A DNA stretch of 29,138 bases, taken from positions 475,354-504,491 of the forward strand of contig NW_019775980.1 in NCBI RefSeq assembly GCF_001039355.2, written 5' to 3'. A program made the position numbers and the translations under genes. Under the pieces are notes generated by a model. It searched no databases. It was given only the letters and a program-made list of their open reading frames with translations, and had not been told where the DNA came from. Every line of letters starts with the position of its first letter. The stretch's first letter is position 1. This DNA is from Lingula anatina. Its lineage: Eukaryota > Brachiopoda > Lingulata > Lingulida > Lingulidae. Positions 9,939-23,300 of this stretch are shown piece by piece.

Positions 9939-12871
9939 ATGGCGGACGATGCAGAGGACGAAGCCGCTTCAAGAGAAGAAAATGTGCTTTACGACTTAAC
10001 AATCAATGCAGAATGGCCACAAGAACCTGAAACAATAGTATGTGTGGTTTTCTAAGTTATATTTACTACTTTAATGGTTTCTTTCGACCTGCCACTTAGT
10101 TTGGAGGTATGTTGTTTGGACATCTGCCTGTGTAATTTACAAATTCAATTTACATTACATTTGTTTTTGGTTTCCCCGTGTTTAGAGGTACACTGCTCAT
10201 GCATTTTGTTGGAAATGAATGTGCAACATAAATCGCAAAACGTATGCACACTTTTCAAAGTTAAATCACCAGCTGTTAGATACTCAAAGAATGAATTCAG
10301 CATAATCAACGGTGGGTACTTCTTCAGTATTCGCACTCCCCACTTCGCCCAGTAAGGAATTGATTTGTTTCAGAGACGTTAATAAAAGTAACCATATGGC
10401 TTGAATTTTGGAAAACGTTAAAAATTAAAAATTTATAGGGGGATACTGCAGAAGTGCTAGAGAGGGTTAGCGTGATGTCTTACAAATATTTTGTACAATC
10501 ATGTATAATATATGATATTGCAATTTACTCCACACATTTGTTGATAGAACTATTCTTCTTCTTCTTCTTATTATGTTTTATTTTAGAGCAGAAATGTTAA
10601 GGACAAGTCTCAAGTTTCTTTCCCCAGGAGACTTGCGTCAGCAGCTCAAAGTGAGTATTTTACACAAAATTCTGCAGTCTAGTATGTAAATTCCCTTAGA
10701 ACTACACCATCTTTTTTTACTTCACTATACTAATAATTAAGGTCAAATATTTAATGACAAAAAAGGAGTGCAGCTTGTCATTATATGTTGAATTCATTTT
10801 GTTAGGAACAGCTTGGACATTTCTCAGAACAGTAGGGATTCCAACCAGGTAAGTCTACTTGTGTACCATTATATTTTTCTTTCACTAAAGTATGATTAGT
10901 ATTCATGCCAAAATCAGTTAAATACATCAATCCACACATTTTTCTGTTTACTGGTAAAGTCTGCTTATTTTGTTTTCTAATATTTAAAAGGAAGGGAGAT
11001 ACAATTGCTTAATTACTTATTTATTGGTTAATTAGTATGTATATTTATTATTTCAGGTCTTCTAGCCCTTGTTCACTTCCAGTTGGCTTGGTAAAGCTGA
11101 TCAACAGAAAGCTTCAATGGCAAATAGCAGTATCCAGGTAATATTTCATATTTCTGTTTTTTTTTTTGTGTGTATATATATGTGTGTGTGTGATGTGCTT
11201 ATGATAAATCTCATTAACATGTTTGTCATATTACTTTTATTCCAAATTGTCATATTACTTTAATTGCTTTAAAGAGGTTCTATGTAGTTTTCTCTTTTTT
11301 TAATTTTAGTGATGGCCAACAAATCGCAGTGTTGCAGGATACACTTATAGAAATAAGGTAATCTTTAGTTTTATTTTCTGTCTTATCTCTTGTTAAAAGA
11401 TGATGTTGCAGTGATTACCTTGAAAATTTGAAAAAAAAATAGAATTAGGTCTTTGAAAAAATATACAAAGTTTTTGAAATGTATTAAAAATTTACTGCAA
11501 ATTGTCAATGCAGAACTGCCAGGGATGCCTTCGACTCTGTGCTTGCACGTTGTTCCATATCCAAGGACCCTCATGTTCAGTGGCGCCGCCTGTGCTGGAG
11601 TACTGATGGCACCATGCTGGCTTATGCTGACAGTCTCGGGAATTTGCATTTATTTGATGAAATGGGTGCAGAGTTGATCTACATTCCATGTGTAAGTTTT
11701 TTTACAGTGAGAGTGATTTTGTCAATTATTGTTTACGGTGTCAATGTCCAACTGTGCCTTCTCCATTTATTTGAGAATTTTTAAAAATTCTTTTGAACTC
11801 TGTATTATTCTGTTTTAAGGAGCCATTACATACATAATGAGGTGGCTTAAAAAAAAACTGTGATATCTTACTTTGACTGATATAAGTTTGTTTTAAAATT
11901 GGACTTATTTTGAGTATAAGAGAAAATTATGTATTCATACTTAAGGTATTTTTTTTTAGAAACTGCCAGTGAATCCTAAGCTACCAGTAGATTTGAGTAG
12001 GGCGGTTGCAGCATTAATCTTCACAGATTATGTTCCTACTTCAGAATGGTTTGTACACCTTAAACCTCTGATATAGAATAAGTTGTACTGGGTAAATTAT
12101 ATATGTAAACAGTACAAGAATGTTGAAAATAATTATATATGACATCAGCACAAGCTAAAAGCAGTTATTTACCGGCCGAAAGTGTTAAATTAGGTAAATA
12201 AACCTCTTTATCAGAGGATTTGTGATTGGAAAAACAATTTCAGTTTACATTTTTAATCTTTTTGTTCAGGACAGCCCAGTTGATTGTTGTTAATTATCAA
12301 GGCAGTCTAAGGAGCTTATTAGTGAAGTAGGTAGCATTTGACATTAAATAAAAGATTTCTGTAATCTGAAAACATTTGGAAATTGTATTTAAACAAGACA
12401 GTTTCAATACAAACATGATATTTTTGTACCAAATAAAAGTTACTTACTTGTACTTTATAATATATCTTAAAAACCTAATGAATATATATTCTAGAGTGAG
12501 CTCAGTTTTTTCATTTTGTTTTAATACATGATTGTAAAAGCTTTTTACATAATGTTTAAAATTAACACATATTTCATGTGCTGTTCCAGCAGTGACAGCA
12601 GTAAGTACAAGGAAGACCACACATTCAGCTTCAGCCATTATTACCCACGAGGTGTGGGAACTGTGGTCTATGACTCCTCTCACAAACTCCTGGTAGTTGG
12701 GGGCTGCTGCACTATGGATGAGGACAACCCCAGTTTGGCTGAGCAGCAAGGCATCACCAGGTGGCGCATTCTGTCAGGAGCACCTTACTATAAGTTGGTC
12801 ACAGACTATGAACAAGATATAGCTATGGTATGTTTAAAAAATGAAAATGGTGCATAGTGTTAATGAACTAA

Positions 12872-12958
<87 letters not shown>

Positions 12959-15900
12959 TTTTGAAAATGAAAATGATCTGTAGTAGAAATGTCATTTCTT
13001 TGATTTTTATTTATTTTATCATCAGATGTTGTTCCTCAAATTTTTTTTCAGTTATGGTGCTTAATATTTTGTATTTTTTCCATTTCAGGCACAAAAGAAA
13101 AGAAAGTTTTTCAAGAAGCTGAAAAGTTTTCAGTTTTATGGATGGTATGGTGATATTCAGGTAAGTATATTGTAAAGATCCCTGCTGTATGGCTGCGTGT
13201 GTATTTTGACATTGAATTTCTAGAATTACCTTCATACTGCCCAGATGAGTAACCAGGCTGTGTTTAAAAGAACTGATGAACTCCGACCATTTTTGTTGTA
13301 TGAAGTAACAATGTTGACCAATGGCTATTTTTCTACCGTGACTAGCTAATTTTATGCTGAATTCTACCCTTCATGTTTTGACTACACATTTAATTCTTTT
13401 AAATAGATCGTTTTTGACAGTGAATAAACCTGTAAGATGTTTATGTAAAATGAAAAAGTAGACCCAATAACCAGATCTTACGTAATGAGATGGAATTTAA
13501 AACTAATACATAACAAAAAGTTTTTTATAAACTGATTTTTATGCTTCATTTCCAGTAGTTTTAAAAGATGTCTCCTGTTTGTTTATAGGACAGTGTGTAC
13601 AAGATGTGCTTGTCTCCAGATACTCAGCTTCTGGTCACTATACACCATTCTGGGCTCTTGTCACTCTGGGAATACCCATCTCTGAAGCTTAGGAGAATGT
13701 GGCCCCTGGCAGAACAGGTAAAAGCATGAGTTTAAACACCTTTACAGCAAATGCACTGTACTATAATGATATTGACGTGTCTTCAGAAATGTTAAATTGA
13801 AACGAACAGTTCTCATGCTAGTTACAGGTATCTGAATTATTATGATACATAAGATCTGACAATCACCACTGTACATTCCAGCCTGGGAACGAAGAAAAGA
13901 ATCCAATAATTGTGGAGAATTTGAGATTCAAGAGAGTTTCTAAAGGTAATGTTTAGATAGCTTTTTATTTATTAAAGCCTGATAAAGCACAGAGATCTTT
14001 GCAGTGAATTTTGAAGTGTACTCTCCCTTACGCAAAATTAGAGTACTTGTTAACTTTGTTTCTTATTTCAACAGATTCCACAGAACAGCCTAACTTGTTG
14101 GATGTGAACTGGTGGAGTAAGGAAGCATTGATTCTTGCCCGCTGTAGTGGGGCTGTGACAGTGTCGTCTGCTAACACACTGAGGAATCTGCTGGGGACAT
14201 CTCCAGAATGGCTGGAGCCGTCACCTCAGGTGTCCAAGGCACATGATGGGGGATTCTTGGGACTAGAGGTGAGCTTGGCTAACATGTTGAGTTTCTTGCC
14301 TTAAAAGACAAAAATTGAGGGTGGGTGGGAGGAGGAGGGGGGGGGCACAAGAATGTTAGCTTATTAAGACTGGTTTGGAAACTAATGCCTTCCAGGCAAT
14401 AAGTTCATTATTATTTAACACAATCAGTGTTTGTAACTAGACATATTGATGACAAGTAGATAAAAGAATATCCAATTTACAAATAACAAAATATGTCAGA
14501 AAGATGTAGGTCTCCCTTTTCATCTTAGTGTTGTTTTTTTTTTAGTGTGAGTGTAGGTACCAGTCACTGAAGCGCCGCCTGGTGGATGATGTGGCAGAAG
14601 TAGATGATGAGTATGAAGACAGTGAAGATGAGGAGGATGCTACCATCATGACTAGAACTAAGAAGCTCATAAAGGGAACACTGTATTATGTCACAGACAA
14701 TGAGAGGTTTCAACCACCTAAGAAAAGACCCAAGTAAGATGCAGCATCATGTTTTATGCTATCACATTCCAAAGTTAACACAGTTAGACAAATCCTGACA
14801 CAAGCACTCTAATGCACAATGCCCCAAGACCTGGCTTGGAATATCATAACAGACATGTATTTGAGAATTGTGACTAATTTGGATATAGGCTGTTTTCTTT
14901 TATGAACTGAGAATGATTTAGTACTCCAAAAAAAAGTGTGTGGTAAATGTAATACTTATACTTAAGTCTCAGCACTGACATTTTTTCAGCTGCAGGTGTG
15001 CTTTGTATATTTGTTAGTTTTTGTCAGTGTTGTTTATAAATTCTGCTTTTCTTTGCAGAATCCTGTCAAGAACATACAGACTGGTGTGTTTGAAGTCCAC
15101 CACACCAGAAGAGCTGTACTCAAGAAAGGTAGAGTATTGGTAAACTTTATATAACAAAATTAGATTCATCTACCTATTACATGTTATACATGTCAATTAT
15201 GGTTGATTGAATTAAAACGCTGTTGAAGGACTTGTAACTATGGGTGTAAAAACATTACTTTCAGCACAGTGTTTTATTGAATACAAAACTAAACCAGTCA
15301 CCTTTGTTTTTGATGAAGTCACTCCTATGTAGAGAATAATGGCTGGGTAAAGCCAGTAATAAGGTGCTCTCATTAAAATGTAGCCAAGGGCTATTTCATT
15401 CCAAGAGCACAGGTAGGCAATTACCTTGTGAACATGTGACCTCTCCTCTCACATACGCTGTTCATAGTCATTCACTCACCGCTCCTCATAGGAGCTAGAC
15501 AGGACTTTTATATCTGAGGTAAATTTGACTTTATTTCTTTCAGTTTGTTTATATGTTTATATCACATTTGACATTATTTGTTAGTTCTGCATTCTATATA
15601 AAAAATCTTCTGTTTAATCTGTTTGTACAACATAATTATTTATAATTTCAGCTGTCATTGATTCTGGTGAATAAAATTGGAAAATCAAATAGTGTCCATC
15701 TTATTTGTTATGGTATTCTTGAAAACATTTTATAATAGTCACACTTGATGCATTGTAAGCTACTTTTTAGATTGATAATGAGGAGTATGGAGAGGCCCTG
15801 GCCCTGGCTCAGGCATATGGTCTGGACTGTGACCTGGTGTATCAGAGACAGTGGAGAAGAACTGATGTGTCTGTGGCCTCCATACAGGACTACCTGGTAT

Positions 15901-18900
15901 GTGGATTTTTTTTACTAGTTTGATAATTTCTTCAAAGTGAAGTTAAAAAAATCCATTTCACAGATGTCTGTAGGTTATGACAATGAATGATGTATATGTT
16001 GTTAAGCTGGTAATTGTCTAGTTTTTCCAAATATTTTTTCTCAAAAGTTCTTATTTGATTTTTCATTGATATCACCTTGATTGGATTATTTATTGCACTA
16101 GAGCAAGATTAGCAAGAGAGCTTGGGTCTTGCATGAGTGTTTGGAACGTGTTCCTCAAGACATTGATGCCATGAAAGCATTGCTGGAATACGGACTGAGA
16201 GGAACAGATTTAGAGGCACTTTTGGCTATAGGAAAAGGCGAAGATGGTGGAAGGTTGGTTCTATTTGTAGTTAAAATTATCTTGCATGTGTCATTCTCTG
16301 TAGTTTTTATGATTCACTCAGAAGACTACAATCTCAATGTCACAAAAGGATTTTAATCAGATTTTTGTTTGGTTGGAACTCCTCAGTAGGATTTTTTGCA
16401 GGATTGGGAATATCTGCTTTTTTATTTTAGGTTCATTTTGTGTGATAGTGATCACATGTTACCACTGGAAGAAAGTTATGATGACATAGAAACAGAGGAA
16501 AGGGTCAAACAAGAGGCTCAGCGAAAACGAAGAGAAGAATTGCTGAAACAAGTAGATTTTACAACGTAAGTGTCCAGTATTTGTGTTTTACTATAGAATC
16601 TGAGTTAGTCTTGGCGTCTTTACTGCTAAGTTTGGATGTAACAGTGTTATTGTATGATCTCATAAGCTGAATATGTTTAATGGATTTTCTTGAGCAATCA
16701 TATAGCTAATGGTAACATGAAATTCTAACCAAAAATAAGTACAGAAACACTTAACATATTAATTGTTTATTAGTTTAGAGTTACATGGTTTAAAAAGAGA
16801 AATGGAAATTTGAAGAAATAGAAAAAATGTACATATGCTACTTTATATTATATTTTTAGCTTGAACTTGGAACAGAAAGAGTTGTGTCGAGCTCGCCTGA
16901 AGCTGTTGCAGTATTTGTACCGCCTGAGTACATATGAAGAGATTCTTGGGGGCCCGCATCAAGCTGAGCAGCATTTTGATTACACCTTCTTCCAGAAATT
17001 CCGTAGTCAGAACATTGTTGAGATAGCGGCTGACTATGCTAGGGTAAGTTAAGTCATCTTAAAATTTTTACTTCAAATAATGAGAGATATTGTTTTACAT
17101 CCAGTCTCCTTTGATAAAAAATCACATTAGAAACTGATATTAAACGTTTGACTTTTCCTTATTTTCTGTTCAAGAAGGGTCAACTTCATGAAGTGCAGGA
17201 TGTTTGTCATTTTTTTTACAGGCTACTGATAAGGAATCTTTACATATCATCTTGACCTATCACGGAGTAGATACCCTGCCACATAGGTGAGCTATTGCCA
17301 TGAATACATTATACTAAAGGTTGGACAAGGAATTCATTAAAAAAGATACCTCAATTATTATGAGAACAGAATCTGTGAAATTTATTAAAAGTTTTTTCTA
17401 TTCAGCTCTAAATAGCAGCCAGAAGAAAGAGATGTCGATAAGACTTAGTCAAAAATTGCTTATTATTTGAGTTTGTTCAGGTGCAGTCTACATTTACATT
17501 TTTCATGATTTTAGGTTGGCAATTTTATCCAATTTCCCAGAGACATCATCACCTCATGACTATGCTGAGTTGTTGCCTGTGGTGAGGTAGGTAAGAGGTC
17601 ATGGTAGGACATTGTGTTAAGGTGCTAGATTCCATGGTAAATTTCTTTTCAAGAGGCAGTGGCATGAATTAATTGAAGTATGGTTTACTGCTGAAATTAA
17701 ATAGTCAAGTATTCAGAATCAAAGAATACAGACATTTTTGAAACAGAGCTGGCCCTGTTCTGCGTCTTACACTGCAGGATAGTTTGCCATATAACACATT
17801 TCAAGTGTTATTTACAGATAAGTAAAGGATGCCTATTTGTTTGAAGATGTCTTTATTTTGTTCAGCACACATTTTTGCCCGAGTTACTGTGACATAGGAT
17901 GTAACAGAGGCCATTTTCTTATAATTCCCAGTAATGTCGAGGGAGAGCCAGAGGTGGAACAATGGCCACAGCATGAATGGAGGGATCAAGACTGGGTAGA
18001 GTCAGATGCTTGCAGGTATGGTGTTGAATTTTAAAGACACTGTATGTGGGGAGTTCTTGTGTGAAAAATGCAGTTCGTTAAAGACATTTTGTATGTATCC
18101 TCAAAGAAATGCTTGTACATACCAATTATCATTTTGTCAAGTTTTAAACAAGTTTGATTAAAATTTTTTCATGTAGTAGAAGTTGAGTTAATGGTTGCTC
18201 TTTATGATTTTTGATGTGATTTAATTTTTGCTTAGGAATTTAAAGTCTTTTTAGCTTCTTGGTTTTCTTACTTATAACTTTTGTTGTGTTATTGTCATAT
18301 GCAAAGATCATCAGTAAGAGATAATAAGATACAGACTAATGTATTTGTGGTAAAATGTGTTCATATTAATTTGAAAAAGATTATGAGTTATTGTGAAATA
18401 TTTTAATGAATGAATGAATTCAACTTAGACCCAACATAGACCCTGTGCTAGAAGACCCAGGAGCTTTTCTATATGAAGACAATCTGGACCTTGAAAGATT
18501 TAGGTAAGTTCAAAGTCAATTCAAGCCAAAAGTTGCTTAATGAGAACAAATATTTAGTGAGTCAGGAAAAAATATGATAATAGATAAATGTGAACTATAT
18601 TATATTTGTTTCAAATGTTAATCAATAAAAATATATTATTTCAGGGGAGAACAACTGACCAAGGGTCAGGTGAGAGACTGGTATGCATATAGAGCTTGTG
18701 AGATTGAAAGGTGGTCAAGGTTGGTGGACAATGCCCTGGAGATGGTCAATCAGGCCATGGAGAGAAATGTGGAGGTAACCTGACAACTATATATAACAAA
18801 TGTAGTTATAAGATGAGATACTTTCATATTTAATTTAATTTTATGTATTTTATAATTTTTAGCAGGGGTCATGCTACCATATTTGTAGACTGATGATAAA

Positions 18901-20339
18901 TGTAAAAAAGACAGTTTACTTTTTTGCAGTTTATATGGGTTATGAATTGTCCTGACCATTTGGCACAAATTTGTTGTACTAACTTAAGATCAGTTTTGTA
19001 TGAAGTAATGTTTGTTTTAGCACTGAAAAGATGTAACGGTTGTAAGTTAAAAATATTATAGTGTTTTGATCAAGTTCATATTCATAACAAAATAGATTTC
19101 TATTCATTTCAGGGTTTGGAAAATCTCCATGATGATCTCAAAAACTTAGAGCTGTTGGTTTATGATGCCCATGTGGATGACAGTGTGACATTTGACCAGT
19201 TCAAGAAGATGACTGACATTGAGAAACTGAGACTACTTATGTCTAAGGTAAGCTGATATTAGCGTATCAATATTATACATCACCACTTTTTATAGAAGAC
19301 AAATGCAGAAGTTTTGCACCATATATATCCAGAAACTGCAATCATTGGTTATCTTTCATTTCAGTCCTCAGAAGAAATGTATGAAAAGAACCTAAAGAAA
19401 TGGATGCTGCCGTTTTTGAAGAGATGTGATAGACAAAAACCAGGCTCAACAAGAGAGTTGTTGGAAGATTATCTTGTCACTATGGCGAAAGATGATCTCA
19501 CTCTCTGCCAAAAAGTCTTCAGAAGTTCTATGGCTCATGTAAGTGATGCGAGGATCACTAAAACTCTTCCTCTTCATGAATTACTGTTAGACTTATTATA
19601 GTTACAAAGTCTTTGTATTTCTTGTAATGCATATCATAAAGATCCCCACCTCATACTGAAACAACATGTATCTTAAAGTTGAAGAATTGTGAAGAACAGT
19701 GAAAGTTTTCAGTATTATGCTTGATTTCAGAATATTCAGCCTTCATTTAGATAATTTTTTCACATGATCTGATTGCAATGAGAAATTGCAAGCTATGTTT
19801 TCCAGATTTTCAGTTTTTACAACTTTCACCCAAGTAATGATAAAAGGTTAGATAACATTTGTGATAGTATGAGAACTTGATTTATCTTGCAGCATGAGAC
19901 CCCAATCATCTCAGAGGATGAAGAACTTCTGACAGTGGCACTGAAGTGTATCTACTCGTGTGAGAGGTGGGTGTACCTGTGATGTATGTTTTGGTATTGG
20001 GATGACATCAGCTATTTATGTTGCTACCCCCTTATTTGAGTGTGTGTTGAATTTTGATGACGCTTATGAGACTTATGAGAATGGAAACTTGGTCTGAGAG
20101 ATGATAATCAAGGAAAAATGTAAGAAAACGCCCGTGGTGGCTGAGATAAAACAATTGTCATATTTAAAATGTGAAGCCTTGTTCTTTTCCTTTTCGTACA
20201 ATGCAGGATTAATAAAATCTTACAATACTGTTGTATTACCATATTATTCTGTCCATTGTTTCAGCAAAATAATACATAGCACTTTTTTCTTGTTTAATAA
20301 TCTATTGTATGTTTGGTAGAATAAATTGTGGTATTGATC

Positions 20340-20380
<41 letters not shown>

Positions 20381-23300
20381 ACCTATTGTTCATGAGATTA
20401 TAAACGTATATTCGTGTGTGAGAGAGAGAGAAAGTGTGTAAGAGAGAGAGAGAGTGTGCATTTACCATACTTAGGTATATGTACATTCCTGTACTGAAAT
20501 TTTTCAATTTAGAATAAAAAAAATAATAAAATTATTCTGTCCATAGAAGTGACCAACGGTTGCTAGCAGTTGGAATCTTGGAATGTTTGCCAGCAAGGGG
20601 CTCTGGGTAAGTAGACAGATGATTATTTTGGTGGTCTTTAGGGGATATGGGATGATGATTTATTAGAGTATTTTCTTGTTGAAACAGTTTTTTAACTTTG
20701 GTTTATCAATTGTTTATAACATAACAGAGAGATTGACAATGTCTTCTATATCGTGTAATTTATGTTGTCGTTTATTACTATTATTATTTCAGTAAATTGT
20801 CAAGTAAAATGAACAAAATTCATGATGAAGTTGACATGATGGAGAGGGATCTAAGGTAAGAATTTTACTTTGTCTGATGTTTTGTGATAATGTTGTGAGT
20901 GAGCACTATTTATATTTGTGATTCCTGTGGCACCTGTACACTAGGTATCACATGTTACATGTGTGTTTCTTTAAATAGTTGTATCATTAGACAATAATAC
21001 AAAGTGCGTGTATTGTTAATAGGATAGCAGTACTATGACATAATATGATAAGGTTTGTGCTCTGAGGCTTAGATTTCAGGGCCATGGTGTATTACACACA
21101 TACTTAAAGGCAGACTAGATAGTTATTCCTGGCAAAACATAATTTTGGGTCTTACATATTAATTTTTTTGTCATAGTGAAACTTTTTAGGAACATTTTCA
21201 TTCTGTTTTCAACACTGCCCTTTGATTTGCATTTCTAGTGCTGCAGAGATCTTGGAAAGAAATAACTTACCTAAAACCATGTCATACATCAAGTCCTCAC
21301 AACAAGATGTAGAGGAAACCAAGAATCTTCTCACAAAACTCACCAGAATTGCAGGAAGAAAGTGAGTTAGTGACTTAAAGACAGTAAATACTTCCAATGT
21401 TGCTTTAAGGCCCCAAATCACCTTACAATTTTTATTTTAGTAGTCTTATTGAAACCGATAAAAATTATATGACATTTTGATGCCAGATGCAATTGGAAAA
21501 AAAAACAATACAACTTGAACATAAAAAGATGTCCCTGAAACAAACAGTTTGAAGATATAAAGAACAGCATTGAAAAATTCTTATCCTACATTTATTTAAA
21601 TGAAGTTTTAAATTTAAATAACTTTCTTTTTCAATAGAACCCCTCGCTTAACAGAAATAGATTGGAAAAAACTTCTGCAGGATGTACTTGAACTGCAGTC
21701 CAGAGTGTATGGCTGTGTGAGCAGGGACACTTGTTATGAGGTGAACTTTGGTGGAGATTGTTGCAATTTGAAAAGATGAATCAAGTTTCCTGAAGTTTGA
21801 ATTCTCTGGCATTCATTTTCTGTTCGACTTTATCATTTTAAGGAACAATGTAATATATCCCTCTTCAAAGAAAATTGTTTAAGTTTAGAAAAGAAATTTG
21901 GAATGAATAATTTATTTATAATTATTTCAAAAACACAAACATTCATTTAAGTTCAAGCGCAGAATTTAGTACAGATGTTTTAACAGAAAATTATGTCTCC
22001 TCAGTCACACAGTTTTTACTTTAACTAATTGCGGTCAATCATTTCAGATATTCGTCGAGAGTCTGCTGTGTTCCAGTCACCAAGGCAACATCCACCTGGC
22101 AGGCCAGTACCTGGAGAAGAGTGCCGATGAACATGCCTCCCCCAGGCCCAGTGCTCCACAGACCATGTCCCAGTACAAGCTCCCATACAAAACTGCCATA
22201 GAGCTGGTGCTGCAGGCTGCCAGGGAGTACTTTGACTCCTCAGCTAGTTTGAGAGATGAATGCATGGATCTGGCCAGGTTGGTTTACAGTGACATGGTTG
22301 AACTTAGATTTGGTTCCAGTCGGTTTTGAATTGAAGCTGGTCTGGTCTAAAATGCCTTGTTATATTATCAAATTATGAAGTAAGGGTTTGTCATTGGGGT
22401 CTTTTTGACTTCAACTTTCCTGGTCAGGAAGATATATGTAAATATGTAATAATGCAGTAGGTAAAAAAAGTCGAATGTAGTCAGGTGTGAGAGATTTTGA
22501 CTTTTGACTGACTCAAATTAAAATGATTTCTTGACATTCTTTATCCATGCTCATCCTGTGCATTCTGGTAGTACCCAAGGTTTCCATTTTGTATCCTACT
22601 AACTTAAACTTTAATCCAGAATTATTGTGAAAGAAATGTTTTACTTTCTAATGTTTTTTAGATCTTGCCTAAGCCTAATAGGGGACAGACCACCCAGCAT
22701 TCAGGAGGATTTAGACCTAATTGCTGCCATCGATCTATTGAATGATCTGGAAGTTGCTGCTTTACCTTTACAAGGTAAAACTATCTAAGCACAACACATT
22801 ATACCTAATGCAAGTTATGGTTCAGTCAGGTTATTTTTATTTATAAGCAAATTGATAATTTTTTATTTGATATGGAAGATTAGTTTTATTTTTGTTAAGA
22901 GGATTTTCTGCTTTAGCTTAATGGTACTGGTAATATATTGACATAGTTTCTTTCATTAACAGTGCGACTATGTAAAGAGAGACTTGAGTTTGTAGAGAAA
23001 GCAATTCAAAAGAAACCAACAACTTACAAGAATTATAACAAGGTGAGTTAAAAATTCTAAAACATCTTGCAATGAATGTCATGTCATAAACACAAGGATG
23101 TCATAAAGGCTGGTCAATTTTAGTATATGTAAAAATTCAAAATTTTGTAAATTCTTAGTTTAAGGGAGGAATCTCAAGTCCCATGGGGTGAAAATTGGGG
23201 TGGAGGGAGGCAGACTTGGCATGGAATGCTTGCAATCATGCCACCATGTCACTGTCACACATACCAATGTGATCAATACCAGTCAATCACTATCAGGTTT

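Noticed and set aside
10170-10340. Possible extra NBAS exon after TTTAG near 10184
   Set aside because: The frame has no resemblance to NBAS, and exon 10587-10650 joins exon 1 in phase and continues the family's N-terminal sequence.
20244-20507. Minus-strand frame with a poly-Asn run
   Set aside because: Produced by the TTA and GA microsatellites in an NBAS intron.
22077-22265. Minus-strand frame over 22077-22265
   Set aside because: Antisense shadow of the NBAS exon 22048-22277.
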